From assembly GCA_021647375.1 (NCBI GenBank), contig JAKIUV010000020.1:1-33179 (forward strand): a stretch of DNA of 33,179 nt. Reading direction: 5' to 3'. The position numbers and the translations under genes are program-made. The first letter of the stretch is position 1; the number at the start of each line of letters is the position of its first letter. Below the pieces are notes generated by a model. The model was not told where the DNA came from and did no database searches. It saw only the letters and a list, made by a program, of their open reading frames with translations. The DNA is from Robiginitomaculum sp. Lineage in GTDB: Bacteria > Pseudomonadota > Alphaproteobacteria > Caulobacterales > Maricaulaceae. Below are positions 14,627 through 23,096 of the stretch, piece after piece.

Positions 14627-16315
14627 CTATTTACGCTTCCGTTTATCTTGCGTTGAGATTTGCAAGGGCAAGGTCAATGTAAAACGCGCGCCTATTATTT
14701 CTCCGGCCTCGTCTTTGCGGTTAGATGCGACAATAGTGCCGCCGTGAGCAGTCATAATCTGGCGGCAAATAGCAAGGCCAAGACCGGAATGGTCACCAAA
14801 GGCAGCCCCTTTCGGGCGCTGGGTGTAGAACCGTTTGAAAATCATTTCTAGGTCATCATTGGGGATACCAGGGCCGTCGTCGTCTATGGTGATAATCGCC
14901 TTGTCGCTGTTCTCATTTGCGCTACGCTCGAATGCGAGCCGCACACTGGCGGTTCTATCATCAGGCGAGAAAGTTAAAGCATTGTCGACTAGATTTCGCA
15001 GAACCTGACCCAGAGAGTTTTCGAGGGCTTGTATGATCACCGGGTTGTCTTGATCTTTCTCGGTCGTTTGCACGACATCTACAACAACTTCCCGGCGGGT
15101 CTGGGTGTAGAAATCTGTGATGTCCGACAGAAATTTATACAAATCCAATGGCTCTGCTTTTTCTTTGGCCAGTGCCGCATCCATGCGTGAGGCTTTGGAA
15201 ATATCTGTAATCAACCTGTCCATGCGCGATACATCGTTCTCAATAATGTCGATCAGTTTGTTGCGGCGCTCGGCGGTTTTGGAACCGCGTAAGGTTTCAC
15301 TGGCAGAACGCAAGGATGTTAGCGGGTTTTTAATCTCGTGGGCAACATCGGCGGCAAATTTTGCGATGTCGTCAATACGGGTATATAGTCCTTCGGTCAT
15401 TTCGCGCAGGACGATAGACAGATCACCTATTTCGTCGCGTCGGTCAGACAAATCCGGAATGACATCGCGCTTATCGGAAGACCGCACGACTTGTTCAGCA
15501 GCTCTGGCGAGGCGCCTGATCGGCAATGCGATAAACAGGGTTAGAGACAAGGCAGACAAGATAGAGGCAATAATGGCAATTAAGATAATCGGGGTTAGGC
15601 CTTGGCGTTGAGAGGCTAAGATCGTATCCACGTCATGGGTCTCGAATACCAGAGCGCCTTGAATGTCTTCCACCCGTTTAACAGGCATAACCACCGCAAC
15701 GATTAGTTTTTTATCTTCATATTGTTCGCCCGAAACCGTGGTGCCGAGTAGCGCCGATTTAATGTCGCGCTCCAAATGTCGCTGCTTTTCTTCACGGTTT
15801 TTTCGAAAAACCCGCCAATCGTTGATCCATTCATCACTCCATGATTGTAGGCGCACCCACCAGATCTCTTTGGGTTCAAGAGGTTCAGAATAGCTTGCGA
15901 TGGGGTCAAGTTGTCCAATTTCGACACTATCGTCGAGCAAATCACTGTCTGCAACCAAGGCGCCATTTCTATCATATAGCCGGATACGGGCTTTGTCGGG
16001 CATTTCTATCCGCGCTACAATGCGCCGCGCCTCTACTTCGTCTAACGCGGCCATCGCCCCCAAACCGGTGGCTTCATCGCCTAGCAAATTTGCTATGAGA
16101 CGCGATTGGGAATGTAGATTGTCGATCTTGGCATCAATCAGACCGCGCGAAAATTGGTTCATTGTCAGAGCGCCTGCGATCAGAATAATCAGGCCAAGAA
16201 GGTTGGCCAAAAAAATCATCCTGGTCAGGGTCGAGAACATGATAAAGCGGCGCACCCCGCGCGCGCGTTTGCGCGTGGCTAGAAAATTCAACCGTGATTT
16301 CTTGGCAGAAGCCAT
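14627..16315 (-). CDS. chvG: sensor histidine kinase ChvG (ExoS)
   Basis: A 562-residue membrane sensor kinase. A basic cytoplasmic start (~27 residues) leads to a first membrane helix (LTRMIFLANLLGLIILIAGA), a ~200-residue periplasmic domain, and a second helix (IILIAIIASILSALSLTLFIALPI). HAMP, the dimerisation domain with phospho-acceptor His near 326 (DVAHEIKNPLTSLRS), the N box (NLVDNALTF, ~446) and G boxes (DDDGPGIPNDDLEMIFKRFY and GLGLAICRQI) complete it. In Agrobacterium, Sinorhizobium and Caulobacter, ChvG senses acid or envelope stress, held off by the periplasmic protein ExoR in rhizobia; no exoR is in view. AAGGA lies 8 nt before the ATG. It follows chvI by 53 bases in the same operon. 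Confidence 0.94.
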   Translation of the reverse strand: MASAKKSRLNFLATRKRARGVRRFIMFSTLTRMIFLANLLGLIILIAGALTMNQFSRGLIDAKIDNLHSQSRLIANLLGDEATGLGAMAALDEVEARRIVARIEMPDKARIRLYDRNGALVADSDLLDDSVEIGQLDPIASYSEPLEPKEIWWVRLQSWSDEWINDWRVFRKNREEKQRHLERDIKSALLGTTVSGEQYEDKKLIVAVVMPVKRVEDIQGALVFETHDVDTILASQRQGLTPIILIAIIASILSALSLTLFIALPIRRLARAAEQVVRSSDKRDVIPDLSDRRDEIGDLSIVLREMTEGLYTRIDDIAKFAADVAHEIKNPLTSLRSASETLRGSKTAERRNKLIDIIENDVSRMDRLITDISKASRMDAALAKEKAEPLDLYKFLSDITDFYTQTRREVVVDVVQTTEKDQDNPVIIQALENSLGQVLRNLVDNALTFSPDDRTASVRLAFERSANENSDKAIITIDDDGPGIPNDDLEMIFKRFYTQRPKGAAFGDHSGLGLAICRQIMTAHGGTIVASNRKDEAGEIIGARFTLTLPLQISTQDKRKRK

Positions 16316-16368
16316 ATCAGCGTTCCTTTATCCCCTGTTCTATAGCGAACTCTATAGCAGACGGATAT

Positions 16369-17073
16369 TTACGCTTCCTTATATTTATAGCCAATTCCGT
16401 ATAGAGTTTCTATGCCGTCAAACTCTTTGTCGGATTTGCGGAATTTTTTGCGCAGGCGTTTAATGTGGCTGTCAATGGTGCGGTCGTCCACATAAACTTG
16501 GTCATCATAAGCTATGTCCATGAGATTATCACGGCTTTTCACATAACCCGGCCTTTTGGCCAGGGCATGCAGGATGAGGAATTCTGTGACAGTTAATCTG
16601 ACTGGCTCACCTTTCCATGAACAAGCATGGCGGTTTGGGTCGAGTAATAATTGCCCGCGCTTTATAACCGCATCATCACCGACTTCAGGCATGGGAGTTT
16701 CTACACTGCCCAATTTTGCTCGGCGCAACACCGCTTTGATACGCTCGCCGAGTAATCTTTGGGAAAACGGTTTGGTTATATAATCATCCGCGCCCATATT
16801 GAGGCCAAGCGCTTCATCAAATTCGTCGTCCTTGGAGGTCAGAAAAATCACCGGCATGTTGGAGGTCTGGCGCAAACGACGCAAAAGCTCCATACCGTCC
16901 ATACGCGGCATTTTTATGTCGAACACGGCTATATCGACCGGATTTTTGCTCAGGGCTTCCAAAGCAGATGCGCCGTCGTGATAGCATTTTACCTCATGTC
17001 CAGCGTCTTCCAAAAACATCGATACTGATGTTAATATATTTTCGTCGTCGTCTACCAAAGCAATATTCGCCAT
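16369..17073 (-). CDS. chvI: response regulator ChvI, OmpR family
   Basis: A 234-residue two-domain regulator. The receiver domain has the acidic pocket (VDDDEN, residues 7-12), phospho-acceptor Asp52 (VFDIKMPRMDG), the switch residue region (FLTSKDD) and Lys101 (DYITKPF). The C-terminal winged helix (about 130-234) has the OmpR-type pattern VRLTVTEFLILHALAKRPGYVKSRDNLMD and ends DGIETLYGIGYKYKE, strongly like ChvI. I start at ATG 17073 because GGAGG lies 4 nt upstream and the protein then opens MANIALVDDD; ORF extension to 17094 adds non-family residues. It heads the chvI-chvG-EIIA-HPr-lipoprotein unit. pckA, often the divergent neighbour elsewhere, is absent. Confidence 0.95.
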   Translation of the reverse strand: MANIALVDDDENILTSVSMFLEDAGHEVKCYHDGASALEALSKNPVDIAVFDIKMPRMDGMELLRRLRQTSNMPVIFLTSKDDEFDEALGLNMGADDYITKPFSQRLLGERIKAVLRRAKLGSVETPMPEVGDDAVIKRGQLLLDPNRHACSWKGEPVRLTVTEFLILHALAKRPGYVKSRDNLMDIAYDDQVYVDDRTIDSHIKRLRKKFRKSDKEFDGIETLYGIGYKYKEA

Positions 17074-17333
17074 GAGGCCTCCAAAGTATTCCAAGGGTTA
17101 CCAAGCCGTAAGGCAACCAAAGGGGTTATAAGATTCGTTTTGTCACTGTAACGACCTGTTAGAGCCGCATCAAGTTCACAATAACGCCTTTAAAAGCCTA
17201 ATTGTGGCACGGTTATGGCGGAAAGCACGGTTTTGGCAGTTTTTGCCCATACTCAATGTCCGGGAAATTGGCTTTTAAGCTTGGTGTAAGGACGCGGTGC
17301 GTTATAAAGACATTTGGTTTTAATGGATTGCCA

Positions 17334-17879
17334 ATGGCTAAACGCAAAAAAACGAAACAAAAACGAGAGAAGTCCCGGTTTTTGACTATATCACAAGCGG
17401 CCAATACTTATGGTGAGCGCAGCTTTGACAATTATGCGCAAATCCGCTCTGTAGCCGAGCAGGTACAAGTCGGCTTGTGCGCCTATCTTGATGGGGAGAA
17501 AAAATGCGTATTTTTGGTGCCACCTCAAGGGTCGTTTAAGGAACAAAATTATGGCTCGGGCGCATTTTCCGTTTCAGGCAAAGGGTTTTTGCCCTTGGAA
17601 CCCATTAGTTTTGGTCTTGGTGTTCGCGTCAGTGAGACGGGTGATTTCCTGCGCATAGTCTTGCAGTGCCGCAAAGAGGGCGACCGTATTGATGTACAGG
17701 TTGAACACAACAAAACTTATGAACTGGATTTACCGCTCAACGACAAAGATTTAAAAGCCGTGCTGGAAGGTTTGTACCAGCATATCCTGCACTGGTTTAC
17801 CGACAGGGTCGAGCGCTATGACCACGGCAATTATGGCACCAGCGATATCGGGTTTGATATTCTTAGAATAAATTCTTAA
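17334..17879 (+). CDS. hypothetical protein, 181 residues
   Basis: I do not recognise this family. It starts with a strongly basic stretch (AKRKKTKQKREKSR), then a mixed alpha/beta protein with no signal peptide or membrane segment, so it is probably cytosolic. Visible features are alternating beta-type segments (KKCVFLVPPQGSF, FLRIVLQCRKEGDRIDVQVEH) and a C-terminal helix with aromatic residues (GLYQHILHWFTDRVERYDHGNYG). The ATG at 17334 is chosen because upstream in-frame sequence looks non-coding and the Lys/Arg start is a natural N-terminus; the ribosome site is weak. It is divergent from chvI and 55 bases ahead of the antiporter gene, possibly co-transcribed with it. Confidence 0.75.
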   Translation: MAKRKKTKQKREKSRFLTISQAANTYGERSFDNYAQIRSVAEQVQVGLCAYLDGEKKCVFLVPPQGSFKEQNYGSGAFSVSGKGFLPLEPISFGLGVRVSETGDFLRIVLQCRKEGDRIDVQVEHNKTYELDLPLNDKDLKAVLEGLYQHILHWFTDRVERYDHGNYGTSDIGFDILRINS

Positions 17880-17934
17880 AGCACCTCATGCCTACACAGC
17901 CCCTAGACGTTATAATGGAAAATGAGAAGTTATC

Positions 17935-19914
17935 ATGGAAAATTTACACACTTTAACCGCCTTGCTCCCATTTAAAATTGCCCTGATAGGCGTGCTGGGC
18001 ATTGGCGCCCAGTGGCTAGCTTGGCGTTTGCAGCGCCCGGCCATTGTCCTGATGGCCATTGCCGGATTAATATTTGGTCCGTTCATGACCTGGCTGTTCT
18101 CCTTGGGGTTTGTGCAAAACACGGATTTGTTACACGGGATTGTTGATGCGGTACGGCTCAACCCGGAAGAAGACTTTGGGGCGATGTATAGGCCTATGAT
18201 CGGGATTGCTGTGGCGATTATCTTGTTTGAAGGCGGGCTTAATCTGCGGTTCAAAGATTTACGCGATGCGTCGCGCGCCGTCAGCCGCATGGTATTGGTG
18301 GCGGCACCCATAGCTTGGGTTTTGGGGACTGCAGCATCCCATTATATCCTAGGTCTACCTTGGGATCTTTCGGCCATGATTGGCGGCTTGTTTGTGGTGA
18401 CCGGCCCCACGGTTATCCTGCCTTTATTACGCCAAGCCCATTTGCCGGGCCGTCCGGCGGCAGTGCTGAAATGGGAGGGGATTATCAATGACCCCTTGGG
18501 GGCGCTGTTCGCGGTGGCGGGGTATGAATTTATCCGCTATACTGCCATGGGTGAAAGCACACAATTTGCCATTATCATGTTGGTATTTGCTGCGATTATC
18601 GGGGCAGTTTTCGGGATTGTTTCGGGCTGGGCATTGGCCTGGGCTTTCCGGCGCGGCCACGTTCCTGAATATCTCAAGGCTCCGGTGGTGCTGGTCTGGG
18701 TATTGTTCATTTATGTTATGGCCAACGAATTGGCCGAGGAAACCGGGCTGGTCGCAGTAACGGCACTGGGCGTTGCTATGGCCAACACCAAGTTTGCTGC
18801 CATGCAGGAAATGCGGCGTTTCAAAGAAAATATCGCCGTTATATTGGTGTCTGGCGTGTTCATTGTTCTAACCGCTACATTGACTTTGGAAGTGCTGAAG
18901 GGCTTTGATCTTAAGGTACTTGGCTTTGTGCTGGCCATGATGTTCATTGTTCGACCGGTGGCGGTATTTGTCTCAACTTTCTGGTCGGGGCTGAACTGGC
19001 GAGAGACTTTACTGGTGGCATGGATTGCGCCGCGCGGGGTTGTTGCAGTTGCGGTTGCGGGCTTATTTGCCACAGAGCTACAACTGATAGGGCGAGCGGA
19101 CGGAGCCATCTTTGTGCCCCTGGCTTTCGCTTTGGTGTTTGCGACCGTGCTCAGCTCCGGCTTCACCATCACACCTTTATCAAAATGGTTGGGGCTTGTG
19201 GACAAAGACAAAACTGAAGGCGTGATGATCGTTGGTGCCAATCCGTGGTCGCTTGGTCTGGCCAAAGCCCTCAAGGATATGGACATTCCGGTGCTTGTTG
19301 CCGATACTAATTGGCGGCGCTTGCGCGGTGCGCGGCTGGAAGGGTTTGCGGTATTTTACGGCGAAGTTTTGTCGGAGAATGCCGACCACCGCCTTGACCA
19401 TTCTGCCTTTGGAACTTTAATTGCTGCCACACCCAATGACGCTTATAACTCGCTGGTCTGTGTGGAATTTGCCCCCGAACTTGGCCGCCACCGTGTGTTC
19501 CAGATATCCGGGCAAGAAGCGGACGAAACCGATGCGGGCGCGATTATGTACACGGCGCGCGGGCGAACGCTGGCCACCCATGGTCGTACATTTGATATAC
19601 TGACCCGCGATTGGTGGTCTGGTTGGCGTTTCCGTTCCACCACCCTCACCGAAGAATACACCATAGAAGATTTCTTAGAAGAGCGCGGCGAAGACATTGA
19701 CATCCTTATCGCGAAACGCCCAGACGGCACACTGGATTTCCTCCAACCGGATAGAAAAACCAAAGCCGTCGGCTCTACAATCCTCAGTTTCGGTGCGGTT
19801 TTAAACTCAAATACAAATAAAGAACCAGAGCGAGGTGAGGGCGCCGCCAGCACTGCGCCCTCAACCAGCGACGGCGCAATTGCGTTCACTCCCAAAGGCG
19901 ATTTACCTAGTTAG
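17935..19914 (+). CDS. CPA-family cation:proton antiporter with RCK (TrkA-N) domain
   Basis: A 659-residue inner-membrane antiporter exchanging Na+ or K+ for H+. Residues 1-~415 hold about twelve hydrophobic segments. The ion-site region reads KWEGIINDPLGALFAV; the Asn-Asp pair is the pattern of electroneutral CPA1/NhaP-type exchangers, rather than the Asp-Asp of electrogenic ones. Residues ~425-540 form a TrkA-N Rossmann domain (EGVMIVGANPWSLGLAKALKDMDIPVLVADTNWRRL), suggesting gating by a nucleotide such as NAD(H). The C-terminal ~100 residues are less conserved, ending in a low-complexity tail. I infer a role in pH or potassium balance. GAGAAGTTATC precedes the ATG, a modest ribosome site. 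It converges with the SDR gene. Confidence 0.9.
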   Translation: MENLHTLTALLPFKIALIGVLGIGAQWLAWRLQRPAIVLMAIAGLIFGPFMTWLFSLGFVQNTDLLHGIVDAVRLNPEEDFGAMYRPMIGIAVAIILFEGGLNLRFKDLRDASRAVSRMVLVAAPIAWVLGTAASHYILGLPWDLSAMIGGLFVVTGPTVILPLLRQAHLPGRPAAVLKWEGIINDPLGALFAVAGYEFIRYTAMGESTQFAIIMLVFAAIIGAVFGIVSGWALAWAFRRGHVPEYLKAPVVLVWVLFIYVMANELAEETGLVAVTALGVAMANTKFAAMQEMRRFKENIAVILVSGVFIVLTATLTLEVLKGFDLKVLGFVLAMMFIVRPVAVFVSTFWSGLNWRETLLVAWIAPRGVVAVAVAGLFATELQLIGRADGAIFVPLAFALVFATVLSSGFTITPLSKWLGLVDKDKTEGVMIVGANPWSLGLAKALKDMDIPVLVADTNWRRLRGARLEGFAVFYGEVLSENADHRLDHSAFGTLIAATPNDAYNSLVCVEFAPELGRHRVFQISGQEADETDAGAIMYTARGRTLATHGRTFDILTRDWWSGWRFRSTTLTEEYTIEDFLEERGEDIDILIAKRPDGTLDFLQPDRKTKAVGSTILSFGAVLNSNTNKEPERGEGAASTAPSTSDGAIAFTPKGDLPS

Positions 19915-19934
19915 AGCCTTGCGAAAAATCCTCT

Positions 19935-20735
19935 TTACTTCGCCATCACATAATTTAGCGCCAGCCGACCGCCGTCTACATAGATGCATTCGCCAGTGAT
20001 ATAGCTGGCATCCGTGCTGGCCAAGAAGGCAACTACGCTGGCGACTTCGTCCGGGTGGGCTATGCGGCCCAGGGGCGTGCGGGAATGAATCATGTCTAGG
20101 GCGTCTTGGTTCTCGGCTACACCGGCCAGCATGTCGGTTTTTATACTGCCGGGGCCGACACCATTGACCCTAATACCGTAAGGGGCAAGCTGTAATGCCA
20201 TACCTTTGGTCAACTGGTTGATGCCGCCTTTGGAAACCTCATAGGCCAGAATGTCAGAGATTGCGACCACGGCATTGACCGAGGACATATTAATGATGGA
20301 AAACGGTCGCCGGGAAGCTCCGGAGCGGTCATCACTATCGTCTAGAACCGAAACCATATGCTTGGACACGGCCTGAGCAACCATGAAAGCGCCACGCAGA
20401 TTAACCGATAGGACTTTATCAAAATCCTTAAGGTTAAGGTCGAGAATGCCGCCTTTGACGATTATGCCTGCATTGTTGACAAGCACGTCAATAACGCCGA
20501 ATTTACTTAAGGTTTCGGCAATCAAGTTATGGACGGAAAGTTTGTCCGAGACATCGGTCGGCACAAAAAGCACATGTTCGCCGCTAGCGTCCAATTTGTC
20601 GGCGGCTTGCTTGCCTGCTTCCTTGTCCTTATCGGCAATAACGACATTATCTCCGTCATTAAAAAACCTGCGCACACACGCATAGCCAATGCCTTGGGCA
20701 CCGCCAGTGACAATAACAACTCTTCTATCGGCCAT
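19935..20735 (-). CDS. short-chain dehydrogenase/reductase (SDR)
   Basis: A 266-residue classical SDR. The nucleotide-binding motif TGGAQGIG is at residues 10-17, NNAG at 87-90, and the catalytic set is Ser151/152, Tyr165 and Lys169 (YEVSK). Asp35-Lys36 at the end of the second strand (VVIADKDKEAGK) favours NAD(H). The late block PYGIRVNGVGPGSIKTDM and the end YITGECIYVDGGRLALNY are typical. There is a charged insertion (DDSDDRSGASRRP, 132-144) before the catalytic Ser. The substrate is unknown; relatives include glucose, sugar and 3-oxoacyl reductases. The stretch just before the ATG is C-rich, without a ribosome site. A DUF465 gene lies 64 bases upstream on the same strand. Confidence 0.92.
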   Translation of the reverse strand: MADRRVVIVTGGAQGIGYACVRRFFNDGDNVVIADKDKEAGKQAADKLDASGEHVLFVPTDVSDKLSVHNLIAETLSKFGVIDVLVNNAGIIVKGGILDLNLKDFDKVLSVNLRGAFMVAQAVSKHMVSVLDDSDDRSGASRRPFSIINMSSVNAVVAISDILAYEVSKGGINQLTKGMALQLAPYGIRVNGVGPGSIKTDMLAGVAENQDALDMIHSRTPLGRIAHPDEVASVVAFLASTDASYITGECIYVDGGRLALNYVMAK

Positions 20736-20799
20736 TTGGGGGGGTAACCATATTGGGTCTCCGGTTCTTTAATATCACAATGTGGTGAATTTGGTCTGG

Positions 20800-20967
20800 T
20801 TATCCGGACTGTAATTCGGATATCATTTGTTTGAGATGGTATTTTTGTTTTTTTAGTTCGGTAAGTAGCATGGCGTCGGGCGCGGGGTGTTTAAGTTCAT
20901 TTTCGATTTTATCGTCAAGTCTGGCGTGTTTGTTGTTAAGTTCCTTCAAATGCGCTGCTAAAGCCAT
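20800..20967 (-). CDS. YdcH/DUF465 family small protein (copy A)
   Basis: A 55-residue all-helical protein with the DUF465 pattern: a first helix (HLKELNNKHARLDDKIENEL), a short Pro-containing turn (KHPAPDAML), and a second helix (LLTELKKQKYHLKQMISEL). The family is small, cytosolic, widespread in Proteobacteria and of unknown role. I start at ATG 20967 because the ribosome site CAGGAGG lies 5-6 nt upstream, the best in this region; the longer reading from 21009 lacks one. It is divergent from a second DUF465 gene 124 bases away and probably upstream of the SDR gene in the same direction. Confidence 0.85.
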   Translation of the reverse strand: MALAAHLKELNNKHARLDDKIENELKHPAPDAMLLTELKKQKYHLKQMISELQSG

Positions 20968-21091
20968 TCGCACCTCCTGTTTAGTGTTTAAGTAAGCCTT
21001 TGTTAGCACAAAAAAACCGGCAGTCCTACCAGTTTTACATTTTTTCCTTTGTTCGCTTTATTTTGAGTTACCGAAGCGTTAGGGTTAGGCT

Positions 21092-21337
21092 ATGAGCGAT
21101 GATGATTCTGAAGATATAGGTGGTTCTGGGGACAATTCTGGAGATAAGGCCGCATTACGTAGCCTGCTCAAGCAGCTGAAAGCGGATCACCGCCGGATTG
21201 ACGACGAGATTGTTGCTCAGCGTGAAATAGGCACTGTTGATATGCTGAAAATTGGGCGCATGAAGAAAATAAAACTAATCTTGAAAGATAAAATTGCACT
21301 GATTGAAGACAGATTGATGCCGGACATTATTGCATAA
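21092..21337 (+). CDS. YdcH/DUF465 family small protein (copy B)
   Basis: An 81-residue relative of the divergent neighbour. About 20 acidic, Gly/Ser-rich residues (SDDDSEDIGGSGDNSGDK) precede the two-helix DUF465 core (LLKQLKADHRRIDDEIVAQ ... MLKIGRMKKIKLILKDKIALI). Copy A shares the L-K-x-L-x-x-x-H-x-R-[IL]-D-[DX]-[EK]-I pattern, so the two are likely ancient paralogues. The acidic tail is unusual for the family. The function is unknown. The gene is followed 82 bases later by the CDF exporter on the same strand. Confidence 0.82.
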   Translation: MSDDDSEDIGGSGDNSGDKAALRSLLKQLKADHRRIDDEIVAQREIGTVDMLKIGRMKKIKLILKDKIALIEDRLMPDIIA

Positions 21338-21419
21338 ATGGCGGCGCGCTGAAATTTCATTAAATCTGCCGCCACAAAATTTGTGCTGTTCTTTTGGCTT
21401 ATATGTGCATAATCGAGCA

Positions 21420-22382
21420 ATGGGAATCAGACACCAACATGATCATGGGCATAATCACGAGCATAGCCATGCACGCGGCACATCTTCTGTGGAAGCTCAT
21501 GGTCATGGGCATAATCATTTTCATTCCCAAGGCGTGAACGCTAAGAACGAACGCCGCATGGCATTTGCGGCTGTTCTTATTGGGTCATTTATGGTGGTCG
21601 AGTTTATCGGCGGGATACTATCCGGCTCTCTGGCTCTGCTGGCGGATGCCGGGCATATGCTGACCGATTTCGCGGCGCTATCTCTCGCATGGACGGCTTT
21701 TCGTATGGCAAGGCGCCCCGCAGACTGGAAGCACACCTTTGGCTTTGATAGATTTTCCGTCGTAGTGGCCTTCGTCAACGGCTTGTCCTTATTTGCGATC
21801 GCTGCGTTGATTGTTTGGGAAGCCATAAAACGTGCCGGCCAACCCGTAGAGGTCATGGGTGCGCCGATGTTAGTCGTGGCGACACTCGGCTTGATAGTTA
21901 ACATTATCGTGTTTTTCATAATTATTAGCGGTGACAAGGAAAACCTGAATATCCGCGCCGCCGCCTTGCATGTGATGGGAGACTTGCTCGGCTCTGTGGC
22001 AGCTATAGGGGCGGCGATTATAATCCTGCTAACAGGTTGGATGCCGGCTGATCTTATAATGTCGGTATTGGTTGCCGTAATCATTCTGCGTTCCGCTTGG
22101 TATGTGGTTCGGGAAGCCGGTCATATTTTGATGGAGGGCGCGCCTAAAGGTCTTGATCGCCGAACCATTAGCGCCGACATGCACGAGCAATTTTCCCAAA
22201 TCGTGCATGTGGATCATATCCATGCTTGGTCCATTTCTCAAGAGCGCCCCATGGTAACTTTGGAGGCCATTATAAGCGGCGAAGCCAATATTGAAGACAC
22301 TGCCCGCGCCATTAAAACCCGCCTACACGACAGGTTCGGTGTCGAGCACGCCACCGTAGAGGTCAAGCGCGAACGGCGATAA
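21420..22382 (+). CDS. cation diffusion facilitator (zinc-type) exporter
   Basis: A 320-residue CDF transporter exporting divalent metals, most likely Zn2+, in exchange for protons. It starts with a His-rich metal-binding segment (about 14 His in the first 36 residues) as in CzcD/ZitB. The first metal-site helix has LLADAGHMLTDFAALSLAW with His79 and Asp83, and the second has HVMGDLLGSVAAI, a matching HxxxD; the His/Asp combination is the zinc-selective type. About six membrane helices are followed by the cytoplasmic C-terminal domain with VDHIHAWSISQERPMVTLEA. I start at ATG 21420, which gives the His-rich N-terminus of the family; the ribosome site is weak. It converges with the acetyltransferase gene. 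Confidence 0.93.
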   Translation: MGIRHQHDHGHNHEHSHARGTSSVEAHGHGHNHFHSQGVNAKNERRMAFAAVLIGSFMVVEFIGGILSGSLALLADAGHMLTDFAALSLAWTAFRMARRPADWKHTFGFDRFSVVVAFVNGLSLFAIAALIVWEAIKRAGQPVEVMGAPMLVVATLGLIVNIIVFFIIISGDKENLNIRAAALHVMGDLLGSVAAIGAAIIILLTGWMPADLIMSVLVAVIILRSAWYVVREAGHILMEGAPKGLDRRTISADMHEQFSQIVHVDHIHAWSISQERPMVTLEAIISGEANIEDTARAIKTRLHDRFGVEHATVEVKRERR

Positions 22383-22396
22383 GTTGATAAGTGTAA

Positions 22397-22942
22397 CTAA
22401 AGCGGCTTACCCATCCTGATTAGTGGTATTTTGGTGCCGTCGGAGGTTTGGTCGAAAACCTCTTCTATTTTAGCGTAACCACAGGCTTCATATAACGGCA
22501 CGCCTGCCAAGGTGGCCATCATCTCAGCGCGTGCAAACCCGGCGTTCCGAGCCGCTTGCTCACAATTCTCCAAAATCAAACGCCCAATCCCGCGCCGCGT
22601 ATAGTCCGGATGGGTGTACATAGCGCGGATACGGGCAGCTTCTGTGTCTGGATCTAGCAGGCGCGCGCTGCGCCCCTTTGAGTGATCGCCGCCGTAAAGT
22701 GTTGCACGTTTAGACCAGCCGCCGCATCCGGCAAGGTGTTTATCTGCAAATACTGTGAAATATGTGCCGTCTTCTATAAGCTGCGTATCTAGCCCCATAA
22801 CTTCGTAACTGGCGCGGATTTGGGTTTTAGTCAAAAACGGCGCTTGCAAGCTTTCTATAGATTTGCGCATTAAATCGCGCAACTTAGGCAAATCATTGCG
22901 GCAAGCGTTAACAATTCGTAAATTATTTGCGCGGGTTTCCAT
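22397..22942 (-). CDS. GNAT family N-acetyltransferase
   Basis: A 181-residue GNAT-fold enzyme that transfers acetyl from acetyl-CoA to an amine. The acetyl-CoA pyrophosphate loop is RRGIGRLIL (116-124), preceded by the beta strand RIRAMYTHPDYT and followed by CEQAARNAGFARAEMMATLAGVPLYEACGY, the usual end of the fold. The N-terminal half has an enlarged segment with a GGWSKRATLYGGDHSKG loop. The acceptor is unknown. ATG 22942 gives a natural domain start. It lies convergent with the CDF gene (14-base gap) and divergent from the TonB-dependent receptor; apparently monocistronic. Confidence 0.9.
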   Translation of the reverse strand: METRANNLRIVNACRNDLPKLRDLMRKSIESLQAPFLTKTQIRASYEVMGLDTQLIEDGTYFTVFADKHLAGCGGWSKRATLYGGDHSKGRSARLLDPDTEAARIRAMYTHPDYTRRGIGRLILENCEQAARNAGFARAEMMATLAGVPLYEACGYAKIEEVFDQTSDGTKIPLIRMGKPL

Positions 22943-23096
22943 ATTTACATTGTGGCATATTAGTCACGCTTGGCAACAAAATTATTGCTTGACCGATTAG
23001 CGGTTGTGATAACGCCCGTTTTCGGTCAAAAGCCCAAGTTAGATTTTATATCTAATCAAGAAACAACAATATAACTCAAATATGGGGAATATCCAG

